Source of the DNA: Lachnospiraceae bacterium UBA7225
Lineage (GTDB): Bacteria; Bacillota; Clostridia; Lachnospirales; Lachnospiraceae
Direction of reading: 5' to 3'
NCBI GenBank assembly: GCA_002473385.1
Contig: DKTR01000104.1
Coordinates: 1-62,157 of the forward strand
DNA: 62,157 nt
Shown: in pieces, positions 52,048-61,032 of the stretch
Layout: the number at the start of each line of letters is the position of its first letter
Position numbering within the stretch: the first letter of the stretch is position 1
The notes under the pieces: model-generated
Databases searched by the model: none
The model's input: the letters and a program-made list of their open reading frames with translations, nothing else
What the model was told of the DNA's origin: nothing
Program-made: the position numbers and the translations under genes

Positions 52048-52704
52048 ATGCTTTTAAACGTCACACGGACACTGATGAGCGGTCTGGCAACTACTTTTCA
52101 AATATTTATTTTTACACTGGTTTTTTCGCTGCCGCTCGGTTTACTTCTTGCCTTCGGCACTATCAGCAGATGCCGTCCTCTGCGCTGTCTGATCCAGGTT
52201 GTCGTCTGGATCATCCGCGGCACCCCGCTGATGCTGCAGCTCATCATTATTTTTTACGGTCCTGGTCTCTGGCTCGGACACAATATCTGGAGCGGCGGTG
52301 AAGCCGGGCGTATTACAGCAACCGTTGTTGCCTTCACGATCAACTACGCCTGCTATTTCTCTGTCATTTTCCGCGGAGGCATTGAGGGCGTCCCTGCCGG
52401 GCAGCGTGAAGCCGGACAGGTGCTTGGCATGACAAAAAGCCAGATTTTCTTTAAGGTCACACTGCTGCAGATGATTAAGCGCATCGTTCCGCCAATGTCA
52501 AACGAGATTATCACATTGGTAAAGGATACCGCTCTGGCACGCACCATTGCAGCACAGGAACTTACCTTTGCCGGATATTCCTTTATGAAATCTGCCGGTC
52601 TGACATGGCCTCTGTTTTATACCGGTATATTTTATCTGGTGTTTGTCGGCATACTGACGCTGCTGTTTAACTTTATTGAAAAGAAACTGGATTATTTCCG
52701 GTAA
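52048..52704 (+). CDS. Polar amino acid-type ABC permease
   Basis: 218 residues from the ATG at 52048 (AGGAGAACTTCACC upstream). HisM/GlnP-like: TRTLMSGLATTFQIFIFTLV, WIIRGTPLMLQL, EAA-type loop GVPAGQREAGQVLGMTKSQIF, and DTALARTIAAQELTFAG. It forms the pore for the adjacent binding protein. Only one permease gene is present, so it probably forms a homodimer. Confidence 0.92.
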   Translation: MLLNVTRTLMSGLATTFQIFIFTLVFSLPLGLLLAFGTISRCRPLRCLIQVVVWIIRGTPLMLQLIIIFYGPGLWLGHNIWSGGEAGRITATVVAFTINYACYFSVIFRGGIEGVPAGQREAGQVLGMTKSQIFFKVTLLQMIKRIVPPMSNEIITLVKDTALARTIAAQELTFAGYSFMKSAGLTWPLFYTGIFYLVFVGILTLLFNFIEKKLDYFR

Positions 52705-52716
52705 GGAGGCAGACGT

Positions 52717-53502
52717 ATGGCAATTTTAGAAGTAAAGCATATTGGAAAACATTTTGAAAACACAAAAGTACTGGAAGATGTCAGTTTTGAACTGGAAGAG
52801 GGCAGCGCGCTTGCCATCATCGGCTCCTCCGGTTCGGGAAAAACAACGCTGCTGCGTTGTCTGAATTTTCTGGAAACACCAGATTCCGGTACCATCGCCG
52901 TAAAGGGAAACACACTCTTTGATGCTGACCGCACAAAAGCAGAAAATGAGAAGGACATCCGTACAAAACGCCTGCATTTCGGCATGGTGTTTCAGTCCTT
53001 TAACCTCTTTCCGCAGTATACGGCACTGGAAAATGTAACACTTGCCGAGCGTCTGCTGGCAAAAGAAAGACCGGATTTCAAACAGAATAAAAAAGCGGTT
53101 CTGGAAAAGATCAACGCGCACGGGCGCGAGCTGTTAGCGCAGATGGGTCTTTCCGAGCGGGAAGGACATTATCCGCATCAGCTCTCCGGCGGACAGCAGC
53201 AGCGTGTGGCAATCGCCCGCGCACTCGCCCTGAAACCGGACATTCTCTGCTTTGACGAACCGACCAGCGCTCTCGATCCGGAGCTGACCGGCGAAGTGCT
53301 CAAAGTCATCCGCTCACTCGCCGAGCGCAAGACAACCATGATCATTGTCACACACGAAATGGCATTTGCCCGCGATGTGGCAGACCAGGTGATCTTTATG
53401 GATGGCGGTCTGATCGTAGAACAGGGAGCTCCCGACAACGTCATCAACCATCCGCGCGAGGAACGCACCAGACAATTTCTTGCAAGATACACACAGGGGT
53501 AG
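52717..53502 (+). CDS. Polar amino acid-type ABC ATPase
   Basis: 261 residues with GSSGSGKTTLLRCLNFLETP (Walker A), SGGQQQRVAIARALAL (signature), ILCFDEPTSALDPE (Walker B) and VTHEMAFARDVAD (switch His). Typical GlnQ/HisP. It follows the permease by 12 bp (GGAGG upstream). The stop codon lies in the palindrome at 53494-53518. Confidence 0.95.
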   Translation: MAILEVKHIGKHFENTKVLEDVSFELEEGSALAIIGSSGSGKTTLLRCLNFLETPDSGTIAVKGNTLFDADRTKAENEKDIRTKRLHFGMVFQSFNLFPQYTALENVTLAERLLAKERPDFKQNKKAVLEKINAHGRELLAQMGLSEREGHYPHQLSGGQQQRVAIARALALKPDILCFDEPTSALDPELTGEVLKVIRSLAERKTTMIIVTHEMAFARDVADQVIFMDGGLIVEQGAPDNVINHPREERTRQFLARYTQG

Positions 53503-53518
53503 CTTTTTGCTACCCCTG
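53494..53518. terminator. Palindrome containing the stop codons of two convergent genes
   Basis: CAGGGGTAGC (53494-53503) pairs with GCTACCCCTG (53509-53518) over TTTTT. It holds the TAG of the ATPase gene and the TAG (minus strand) of the TPR-like gene. Weak T-tracts, but convergent position suits termination for both. Confidence 0.75.
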
Positions 53519-54307
53519 GCTCATTTTCAGATAATCCCTTTTCAGCTTTGCGAGCTGCTCCCTCACCGGCAGCGCATCCCACTCCTTTGCGAACCGGCTC
53601 TCCAGCGCCTCCCGCAGGATTGCCACTGTGTCTGCCTTCATCGCCTCCGCGTGATCCCTGTCTGCCCTGATTTGTGACAGACGCTCCTGATAGCGCTTCT
53701 CCGGTAGAAAAAGCGGCAGAATCCGCAGATATTTATCGTACACCTTCCGGGATTTTAAGGCATTATAAGACTCCCAAAGGCAGTCTGCCGCCTCCTCGAA
53801 GCGGAACAGGTGCGCATATGCTGCCGCCATATTTTCCAGAACGACCGCATAGAACTGTGTACCAAGCCTGCCCGGATTACGTGTAAAAAGAATATTTTCG
53901 TACTCTCCGATCGCCCGCACATACATTCCGTAATTCACCAAATAGTCCGCTTTCATCTTTTTGCGTACATCCTGAGGTTCAATCTGCACCTGCAGCAGCT
54001 CTTCCTTAAAATACAACAATTCCGTACGCGTCAGATACCCGCATTCCTGAAAAATGGGCATCACAAAATCCATCGCCGGAGCACCAGCCTCCAGTGTTTT
54101 CTGCAGCAGTCTTCCCAGTTTTTTCAGTCCAAGCTCCTCTGCCAGCCAGACACACAGCTTATCATTTAAAATCGTCTCATCCAGAAGATAGACATTTTCC
54201 TTCATATAATAGCAAAGCTCCTCAATCGACCAGATATGGATGCCGATACTCTCAATATAGAAGGGGTGCTGCGCCCGCGGCGCCTGGCAAAAATAATATC
54301 CTCCCAT
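53510..54307 (-). CDS. TPR-like protein of the DUF5716/DUF5717 locus
   Basis: 265 residues, not assigned to a named family. A start region YYFCQAPRAQHPFYIESIG leads into helical repeats; a tetratricopeptide-like pair is visible near VVLENMAAAYAHLFRFEEAA and DCLWESYNAL. The C-terminal 70 residues are predicted helical and charged. It follows DUF5716 by 3 bp, with GGAGGTATAGCAG in the 3' end of that gene, so both are translationally coupled. It may be an adaptor of the larger proteins. Confidence 0.78.
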   Translation of the reverse strand: MGGYYFCQAPRAQHPFYIESIGIHIWSIEELCYYMKENVYLLDETILNDKLCVWLAEELGLKKLGRLLQKTLEAGAPAMDFVMPIFQECGYLTRTELLYFKEELLQVQIEPQDVRKKMKADYLVNYGMYVRAIGEYENILFTRNPGRLGTQFYAVVLENMAAAYAHLFRFEEAADCLWESYNALKSRKVYDKYLRILPLFLPEKRYQERLSQIRADRDHAEAMKADTVAILREALESRFAKEWDALPVREQLAKLKRDYLKMSQG

Positions 54308-54310
54308 CTG

Positions 54311-55465
54311 CTATACCTCCAAAACACTTTCCCATACCTTCCCGGACGGCGGATAAAACTCCCCGAAGCCGAGATCACGAATCGTTACTTTGCAGCGGCC
54401 CTGCGCGATAAATTTCAGCTGCATCTGCAGACGTGTCGTTCTCTTTGGGCGCTCCGGGAGATTTTTCAGTACGATGCTATAGCTCTCTGTCTCCCCGCCC
54501 ATCATGGACCGCGCGTAAATAACGACCTCATCTGTGTCATCAAGAATAAACTCGCAGGTATATTCAGCCTCAAACCAATTTGTGCCTGCATTGATCAGCA
54601 TATGCGTGCTCAGCTTTCCACGGTGTTCCATCTGCATGCTCAGATTATGTTCCACCAGATCCTCGCTCTGATAAAGAAAATCGTCCAGCTTTTTTCCAAT
54701 CTCCATGCGCTGCATTGCCCCATAACAGGCTCCCTTTGTATAGAGATTTCGTCCCTGATAAACGCGGCGGCGGTTGCTCCAAAGATACTGCAGCGATTCG
54801 ACTGCCCAGGTTTTGTCGAAACTGTCTCCAATCAGATAAACTGCTGAAAATGTAGCGTTCTGGAACACCTCCCGGATCATCTCCAGGAAACGTGCGTCCC
54901 GCTGCTCATTCCACTGCTCCTGGGAACGTGCCCCCTGTCTGCCAAGATCCACAGATATCCCAGTCTCCGCACGCACCAGCGCCGGTTTTGTGTGATAATC
55001 AATATCCATAATATAGGAAGAGATTTTTGTATCCTCGTACTCAAACAATGCCACCCTTTGAGTCCAAAGCTCCTTTTTCTGATTCAGCGTGTAGCAGCAG
55101 AAGCTCTCACGGTGTGTCTGCAGAAACACTGCTTCACCCGGAATACCAATCATCTGACAGGCGTTGCGCAGCGCCTCCGCCCACACAAGCGTGATTTCCT
55201 TCATGGTAATCATAATGCAGACATTTTCCGGCTTCACGGACGCTCCAACATACCCGATACAGGTCTTTAAAAAATTCGCCAGCGTCATCTGCCCCAGTTC
55301 AACGTTCCCTTCAATGAGGGAAAAAAGATCGGACGGTGTCGGAATCAGATAGCGGTTCTGGTTTTCCTGTATACTGACTGTCTCCGGCTCCATGCTTCTT
55401 TCACTGTAATAAGAAATCTGTGAACTTTCCCTGTCGAGATCCAGTCCGATTATTGTTTTTCTCAT
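54311..55465 (-). CDS. DUF5716-type protein, actin/Hsp70-like N-terminus
   Basis: 384 residues. The start RKTIIGLDLDRESSQISYYS resembles the phosphate 1 motif of Hsp70/actin-fold ATPases (IGIDLGTTNS type), and FSAVYLIGDSFDKTWAVESL followed later by GACYGAMQ resembles the adenosine region. The last about 130 residues are beta-rich (FEAEYTCEFILDDTDEVVIY) like a substrate-binding beta domain. Function is unknown; family assignment to DUF5716 is from memory. ATG at 55465 has a weak ribosome binding site; it follows the giant gene by 52 bp. Confidence 0.78.
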   Translation of the reverse strand: MRKTIIGLDLDRESSQISYYSERSMEPETVSIQENQNRYLIPTPSDLFSLIEGNVELGQMTLANFLKTCIGYVGASVKPENVCIMITMKEITLVWAEALRNACQMIGIPGEAVFLQTHRESFCCYTLNQKKELWTQRVALFEYEDTKISSYIMDIDYHTKPALVRAETGISVDLGRQGARSQEQWNEQRDARFLEMIREVFQNATFSAVYLIGDSFDKTWAVESLQYLWSNRRRVYQGRNLYTKGACYGAMQRMEIGKKLDDFLYQSEDLVEHNLSMQMEHRGKLSTHMLINAGTNWFEAEYTCEFILDDTDEVVIYARSMMGGETESYSIVLKNLPERPKRTTRLQMQLKFIAQGRCKVTIRDLGFGEFYPPSGKVWESVLEV

Positions 55466-55517
55466 CTGTTTGCCCCAATCATGTTTATGTCAAACTTATT
55501 CAACACCTATAGTATCA

Positions 55518-58500
55518 TCAATTTATTTCAAAAAGCTCCTCCACCAGATACTGCTGTCCGATGTACTGCGCTCTGATTTCCTGGAGTTGTTTTTTATCCT
55601 GACGCGAAACCGCCTCTGCCATCCGGTTAATCAGCTCGTAACGTCCGGTATGACCGCGGTGGAATCGCCTGCTGCATACCATCTTCTGCGGCGACGTCTG
55701 CTTCTGCCCGTTTTTGCCCTCAATTTCCAGATGCCATTCCAGCTTGTCATCATAAAACAGCGTGAACGCATACACAAAAATGCCCTCATAGACATTCTGC
55801 AGTGTCACTGTCTGCTCCTTCTGATTATTCAGACGGTAATGCAGCGTCACATGATCCTCCGGGGCAGTGCGGTATTCCACAATATACTTATCATGCAGAT
55901 GGAAATGGCGCAGAAGCCGCTCCGGGAGTTTCTGAAAAAAGCGGAAGCACATACCCTTCTCTGTATATTTTTCTAAAAGATACTGCTGCCACTTCTGCTG
56001 CCCCGCCCCCAGCTTTTCCGCCAGCGTATAATATCTGAGAAGCGCAAGCTGGCAGATCTGCGGCGCATTGATCTCACCGTTGATGTGCTGCTCGATATAC
56101 GTAAAAATGCTCTTATCAACCGGCATTTCACGCACAAAATAGCAGTAAGACATCCAGATCACATATGCCCGGCAGATTCTGGCATTTCCCGCCTTCCGGC
56201 AATAAGAAACGAATACCGGCTCTGTCTGTTCCATATCCTGACGCGTATGCAGAACTGTCATGAGGATTTTTTCCTCCAGACCGTAATCCTCCATCAAAAA
56301 ACCCTGTCCCGCCTGCCAGAGTGCCTTCATGCGTTTTGCCGGTCCCTCATAGTAGGAAAGCAGATAGCGCAGCACCGGCTCATCATAAACACCGTCAAAA
56401 AAGCATTTTGCGCACAACGCCAGCAGCGCTGCATCCTCCTGCTCCGTCTCTGTAATACGGCTGCTGCACAGGCGCACCAGTGTGTGCGGTGCTACATGCT
56501 CTGCGCCGTATTTACACACCAGTGCGTAAGCCTGCCCGCACATTCCCTCCGAAACCAGCAGCTCCGCCAGTTCCTGCATATGCTCCGGAACAAGCTCGTC
56601 AAAATTGATCCGCGAAAGATACTCCGGCAGATACTCATCCCGCGGATGCTCACTGTAATAAAGCATCAGCTTTTCCTGTGTTTTTCTGCGGCTGCTGCCA
56701 TGAAGCTGCGGCAGCGCCATAAAACGGATAAACCTGCCAGCGTTTTCGGCAATGACCGGAGTGTCCTCCGGCAGACTGCAGCAGTCGTGCAGCAGAATTC
56801 CCTCCGGAAGCGGAATCTGTTCCCGGCAATAATCCTCCAGAGAAGGTCTGTCCAGCAGCCGGCGATGCATGGCAAGCGACGGATCAGCCATACGCACACC
56901 ATCCTTATCCTCCAGCAGAACACAGCAGTCCGGGTCATAAATCTGAACGCAGGCCTTTCCCTGCAGAAGCTGTACTCTCTGCTCCTTCTCAAGCTGTCTG
57001 TGAACCACAATTACATGATGGATACGCGGATTCTCACATGTGATCTCATACGTAAACAGTGCCCGCGAAAGCCCGTCCGCCATTCTTGCATTCAGTACAT
57101 ACGGCGTCAGCAGAGCCTCATAAATGAGAGCAAGATCCTCGCTCATCCGTCCCTCCAGAAGCTGCTCCTCCATAAACAGCTCCATCGTCTGCCGGTAGGT
57201 TTCAAAGGTTTCCGCATCCTTTGTCCGGTTTCGGATGATATTTGCGTAAAGCGCCGCCTTTTTTCCGCTGCCAAGCGTATTGTTATAGGAAAAATACATA
57301 CGCACCGCCTGGGGCAGCTCCCGGACATTTAAATCCTGTGCACTCTGCGCATAATATTCATACAGCCCCGCCAGACGGATGTCCTGCTGGACGCCAAGTG
57401 CGAACCATTTACCATAACGCACACTGTTTTTGTGCCCCTTCATTAAAAGAGAGCAGATTGCCGTCAGCAGATTTTTGCCCGGGTAAACCGCATAGCAGCG
57501 GCAGAGAACATCACACAGCAGCGGGTTGTAAGAGGCATGGCGGAACGCGATCTGCGCTGCCTGCCCGCAGATTTCCCGGTCAAGCAGATTCTCCTTGTGC
57601 AGAAACGCCAGCACATGAATCTCAAACGCCTCCAGACCGCGCAGCAGCAGCGGCTCCTTTTTCAGAAGCTCCCACACCTCCAGATACATCACCGGGCTGT
57701 GGCATCCGCAGATATACTGGCGGCGCAGCGCGTCCAGGCGCTCGGAATCATTGCGGAATCTTCCGTCATTCACCTTCAGCATCAGCCACTGCAGTACCCA
57801 GTTTTCCTGGTTTGCAAGAAACAGCTCCTCTATTTCCTGCTGCACATATTCCAGATACTCCTTTTTCTGATCTCCAAACGTCGTAAGATACAGATAAAAG
57901 CCCTGCCACTGCGCAGGGGCAAGCTCCGCCTTCCGCGCAGGAAGCTCTCCAAGGCGCATCTGCGCCTCCACATCATCTCCCGCCATAAATAAAATATAAA
58001 TGCGGTACAAGTCATAGAAAATACCCTCCCCGCCTGCCCTGTGCAGGTTGTCAAGACAGGTAAGCGAGATTCCGCTCCACTCGCGGACACCGTTTCTGCC
58101 CGCGCGGTAATCAATATACGCTTGCAGCAGCTGCAGAATCTCCTGCCGTCTGCGCAGCCCCCTTCTCTCCCCGGAGGGGTAAGGTGCATTTAATATCTCC
58201 ACTGTACAACACAGCTTGCGGCACTCTGTCACCACTGTGATACGCGCAAAATTCCTTCCGGCGTGAAGCTGCTCTTTGTGGATCACAAATCCGGCATGAT
58301 ACGAGCTGCCTACAAATTCTTCCGTCGTAATTTCCTGCCGCTCAATCGTAAGAAATGATGCATCACAGGTAATAGAGAGTGGCGCAAAGCCCCAGGTATT
58401 TTTCGTAAGCAGAAGCTCCTCGCGTTCGCTGTCACCGGGGTTTTTCAGAAACAGATGATCGGATGCCAGGCTCACCGTGACTGGCTCCTTCTGCCCCATC

Positions 58501-59051
58501 CCGACCAGGAACTGCTCCAGGCCACGATATGCCGCCGACGTTCCCTGCAGCCCCTCGTACAGCGTCTGGCAGTGCGGTCCCCACTGCTGCACAAGCTGTG
58601 CAAAGTGCGGCGAGGCAAACAGTACATACGCTCTGCCGAAATCCTCCTTCGCAAGCTGCGTAAACGCTTCCAGCGTCATCTGTACCGGCTCCGTTTTCCC
58701 GCGCCCCGGCTCCACCGCCTGCAGACTGTAGGGAAGCGTATACTCTCCGGAATCCGCACAGATCACAAATGCGCCTTCCAGCTTCTCCTGATTCCTCAGC
58801 CCCGCCGGATCCGCCTGGAAACGGAAGGTCTCTTTCCTGCCGACAAATACCTCCGGTGAAAGCGTCACTCTTGCATTTGTGGAATATATAAAGCCCTGCG
58901 CCATCCTCCCTCCCGGGACCTCCACGGAAAATTTCCCGTGGAACAGACGGTCCGCTGCAATCGCCCCCTCGATCTTCTGCACGGAGAGCTGCAGCCGTTC
59001 CGGCTCATATTCAAACTTCTCGTTTAGTAATTCTCCAATTCTCTTTTTCAA
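55518..59051 (-). CDS. Giant DUF5717-type protein
   Basis: 1177 residues. The N-terminal about 300 residues look like beta-sandwich domains (GKFSVEVPGGRMAQGFIYST, HAGFVIHKEQLHAGRNFARI); the central part is a long helical solenoid; a beta domain follows near 1045-1120 (EDHVTLHYRLNNQKEQTVTL) and a helical tail ends it. It starts with TTG at 59051, supported by AAGGAG 6 nt upstream, giving MKKRIGELLNEKF. No signal peptide or membrane segments are seen, so it is probably cytoplasmic. It heads a three-gene operon. Family assignment is from memory; function is unknown. Confidence 0.85.
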   Translation of the reverse strand: MKKRIGELLNEKFEYEPERLQLSVQKIEGAIAADRLFHGKFSVEVPGGRMAQGFIYSTNARVTLSPEVFVGRKETFRFQADPAGLRNQEKLEGAFVICADSGEYTLPYSLQAVEPGRGKTEPVQMTLEAFTQLAKEDFGRAYVLFASPHFAQLVQQWGPHCQTLYEGLQGTSAAYRGLEQFLVGMGQKEPVTVSLASDHLFLKNPGDSEREELLLTKNTWGFAPLSITCDASFLTIERQEITTEEFVGSSYHAGFVIHKEQLHAGRNFARITVVTECRKLCCTVEILNAPYPSGERRGLRRRQEILQLLQAYIDYRAGRNGVREWSGISLTCLDNLHRAGGEGIFYDLYRIYILFMAGDDVEAQMRLGELPARKAELAPAQWQGFYLYLTTFGDQKKEYLEYVQQEIEELFLANQENWVLQWLMLKVNDGRFRNDSERLDALRRQYICGCHSPVMYLEVWELLKKEPLLLRGLEAFEIHVLAFLHKENLLDREICGQAAQIAFRHASYNPLLCDVLCRCYAVYPGKNLLTAICSLLMKGHKNSVRYGKWFALGVQQDIRLAGLYEYYAQSAQDLNVRELPQAVRMYFSYNNTLGSGKKAALYANIIRNRTKDAETFETYRQTMELFMEEQLLEGRMSEDLALIYEALLTPYVLNARMADGLSRALFTYEITCENPRIHHVIVVHRQLEKEQRVQLLQGKACVQIYDPDCCVLLEDKDGVRMADPSLAMHRRLLDRPSLEDYCREQIPLPEGILLHDCCSLPEDTPVIAENAGRFIRFMALPQLHGSSRRKTQEKLMLYYSEHPRDEYLPEYLSRINFDELVPEHMQELAELLVSEGMCGQAYALVCKYGAEHVAPHTLVRLCSSRITETEQEDAALLALCAKCFFDGVYDEPVLRYLLSYYEGPAKRMKALWQAGQGFLMEDYGLEEKILMTVLHTRQDMEQTEPVFVSYCRKAGNARICRAYVIWMSYCYFVREMPVDKSIFTYIEQHINGEINAPQICQLALLRYYTLAEKLGAGQQKWQQYLLEKYTEKGMCFRFFQKLPERLLRHFHLHDKYIVEYRTAPEDHVTLHYRLNNQKEQTVTLQNVYEGIFVYAFTLFYDDKLEWHLEIEGKNGQKQTSPQKMVCSRRFHRGHTGRYELINRMAEAVSRQDKKQLQEIRAQYIGQQYLVEELFEIN

Positions 59052-59182
59052 TGTGTGCTCCTTATAGAGGGAAGGGCCGCAGCAAATTCAGTTGTTTGCG
59101 GCAGCCCGGTTCTTCGTATCTTTAAATGACTATGCACAGTCCTCCGCCCACATGCATATCTGTCGCACAGGACTGTTAATTA

Positions 59183-59199
59183 TAACAGTTCAGCCAGGC
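59183..59199. repeat. Repeat motif TAACAGTTCAGCCAGGC
   Basis: Matches 17181-17197 in 16 of 17 positions. It is embedded in inverted repeats: TAACAG...CTGTTA (59183-59209, with AGCC/GGCT inside) and ACAGTCCT...AGGACTGT to its left (about 59137-59176). It lies downstream of nrdR. Confidence 0.7.
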
Positions 59200-59212
59200 T
59201 GTCCTGTTACTT

Positions 59213-59662
59213 TTAATTTAATATTTTTTTCAGCTCATCCATGAACGTGTTGACATCCTTGAACTCACGATACACAGAGGCGAAACGCACATATGCCACC
59301 GCATCCAGCTCCTTCAGCCGTTCCATCACGATTTCCCCGATAATACTGCTCGGTATTTCGCGCTCCTCGCGGTTGAAAATTTCTGTCTCGATCTGATCGA
59401 TCGTATCGTTGATCTGCTGGGCGGAAACCGGCCGCTTGTAGCATGCACGAAGCACTCCGCTCTCTATTTTTCTTCTGTCATACTGCTCCCGGTTCTGATC
59501 TTTTTTAATGACGATGAGCGGAATGGTCTCCACCTTTTCATAAGTCGTAAAGCGCTTCCCGCATTCATCGCAGAGCCGGCGGCGGCGGATGGAACTATTG
59601 TCATCTGCCGGTCTTGAGTCTACAACTCTGGTATTATCCTGATTGCAAAACGGACACTTCAT
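59213..59662 (-). CDS. nrdR: NrdR transcriptional repressor
   Basis: 149 residues. N-terminal zinc ribbon CPFCNQDNTRVVDSRP and CDECGKRFTTYE; ATP-cone domain from about residue 46 (IPLIVIKKDQNREQYDRRKI). It represses ribonucleotide reductase genes in response to nucleotides. Normal length. Divergent from ylmC. Confidence 0.97.
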   Translation of the reverse strand: MKCPFCNQDNTRVVDSRPADDNSSIRRRRLCDECGKRFTTYEKVETIPLIVIKKDQNREQYDRRKIESGVLRACYKRPVSAQQINDTIDQIETEIFNREEREIPSSIIGEIVMERLKELDAVAYVRFASVYREFKDVNTFMDELKKILN

Positions 59663-59739
59663 GCTGTTTCCCTCCTTTGAATTCCCCTGCTGCCATGAGA
59701 CAGCGGCAGCGAAATACTCCTGTCTAAAAGTATATCGAA

Positions 59740-59768
59740 TTGAAGTCTGGCTGTCAATCGCATATACT
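59740..59768 (+). promoter_or_regulatory. Promoter of ylmC
   Basis: TTGAAG (59740-59745), 17-bp spacer, TATACT (59763-59768), about 30 bp before the ATG. Confidence 0.55.
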
Positions 59769-59798
59769 AGAGTAAAATGAAATTTTTTGAGGTAATCT

Positions 59799-60044
59799 AT
59801 GAGAGTATGTGAGCTTCGTCAGAAGGAAGTCATCAATGTTTGTACCTGCGCATCCCTGGGATGCGTGATCGACGTGGAATTTGATCCGAAGGACGGCTGC
59901 ATCACGGCGCTGATCGTACCCGGCGGCAGCCGCCTTTCCTGCTTCTGGGGACACGATGCCGAAATCATCATCCCCTGGCGGTCCATCTGCCAGATTGGGA
60001 AAGATATCATTCTCGTCGAGCTCCCCAAAGAAAAAGATAAATGA
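59799..60044 (+). CDS. ylmC: YlmC/YmxH-family protein (PRC-barrel)
   Basis: 81 residues starting MRVCELRQKEVINVCTCASL and containing GCVIDVEFDPKDGCITALIV, then IIIPWRSICQIGKDIILVEL. This PRC-barrel family is common in spore-forming Firmicutes near sporulation sigma genes. It is convergent with sigG and separated by 1 bp. Role not settled. GAGGTAATCT precedes the ATG. Confidence 0.88.
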   Translation: MRVCELRQKEVINVCTCASLGCVIDVEFDPKDGCITALIVPGGSRLSCFWGHDAEIIIPWRSICQIGKDIILVELPKEKDK

Positions 60045-60045
60045 A

Positions 60046-60822
60046 CTACCGTAAAAAGTTGCGCATGCTTTTCAGCGCGCTTTTTTCCAGACGGCTGACC
60101 TGCGCCTGTGAAATGCAGATTTCCTCGGCAACCTCCATCTGGGTTTTCCCCTCAAAAAACCGCATATTGATAATTTTGCGCTCACGGTCACTCAGACGCA
60201 TCATTGCCTCCTGCAGCGCCAGCGATTCCACCCAGTTTTCTTCCTTGTTCTTTTTGTCGCTGATCTGGTCCATTACATAGAGGGTATCGCCGCCCTCCGA
60301 ATAGACCGGATCATACAGGCTTAAAGGGCTCTGGATCGCATCCATCGCAAACACGATGTCTTCCTTGGAAATGCCGATTTCCTCTGCAATCTCATTGATG
60401 GTCGGCTCCTTTAAATGCTTTTTCATATAAGCTTCCCGCGTATAAAGTGCCTTGTAAGCCGTGTCGCGCAGCGAACGGCTTACCCGGATAGCGTTATTAT
60501 CGCGCAGATAGCGGCGGATTTCCCCGATAATCATCGGCACTGCATACGTGGAAAACTTCACGTCCATCTCCGTATTAAAATTGTCGATTGCCTTCATCAG
60601 ACCGATGCAGCCGATCTGAAATAAATCATCCGCATTCTCATTACTTGCCGAAAATCTCTTTATGACGCTCAAAACCAGGCGCAGATTGCCTTTAATGTAC
60701 AACTCCCTCGCTTCCCTGTCCCCCTGCTTAATGCGGCGGAACAGCTCCTCCTTTTCTTCATTTGTCAGAACCGGAAGCTTTGATGTATTGACTCCGCATA
60801 TTTCCACCTTGTTCAGTGCCAT
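60046..60822 (-). CDS. sigG: RNA polymerase sporulation sigma factor SigG
   Basis: 258 residues. N-terminus KVEICGVNTSKLPVLTNEEK is characteristic of forespore SigG. Region 2 contains NADDLFQIGCIGLMKAIDNF and STYAVPMIIGEIRRYLRD; region 4 has LSDRERKIINMRFFEGKTQM and AQVSRLEKSALKSMR. It directs late forespore genes. AAGGAGGGTTCTTGCA precedes the ATG. Convergent with ylmC. Confidence 0.93.
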   Translation of the reverse strand: MALNKVEICGVNTSKLPVLTNEEKEELFRRIKQGDREARELYIKGNLRLVLSVIKRFSASNENADDLFQIGCIGLMKAIDNFNTEMDVKFSTYAVPMIIGEIRRYLRDNNAIRVSRSLRDTAYKALYTREAYMKKHLKEPTINEIAEEIGISKEDIVFAMDAIQSPLSLYDPVYSEGGDTLYVMDQISDKKNKEENWVESLALQEAMMRLSDRERKIINMRFFEGKTQMEVAEEICISQAQVSRLEKSALKSMRNFLR

Positions 60823-60903
60823 TGCAAGAACCCTCCTTACGTTCAGTGTGCGCAGATGCGCAGATGGTTTTCATCTCATAAAATATCCGATGCATTTTTG
60901 AGA

Positions 60904-60940
60904 CAAAAATTTACCGGGACAATAAAATCCGTCCCGGTAA
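60904..60940 (-). terminator. Intrinsic terminator of ftsH
   Basis: TTACCGGGAC (60911-60920) pairs with GTCCCGGTAA (60931-60940). On the minus strand it is followed by ATTTTTGTC. It ends the ftsH transcript before sigG. Confidence 0.9.
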
Positions 60941-61032
60941 AAGAATTCTCACATTGAAACACGTTTATGCGATTTTGCAAAAAATATAAAAATTATTAGA
61001 CCTTGACAAATCGGATGCAGGCAGCCCTGCTA

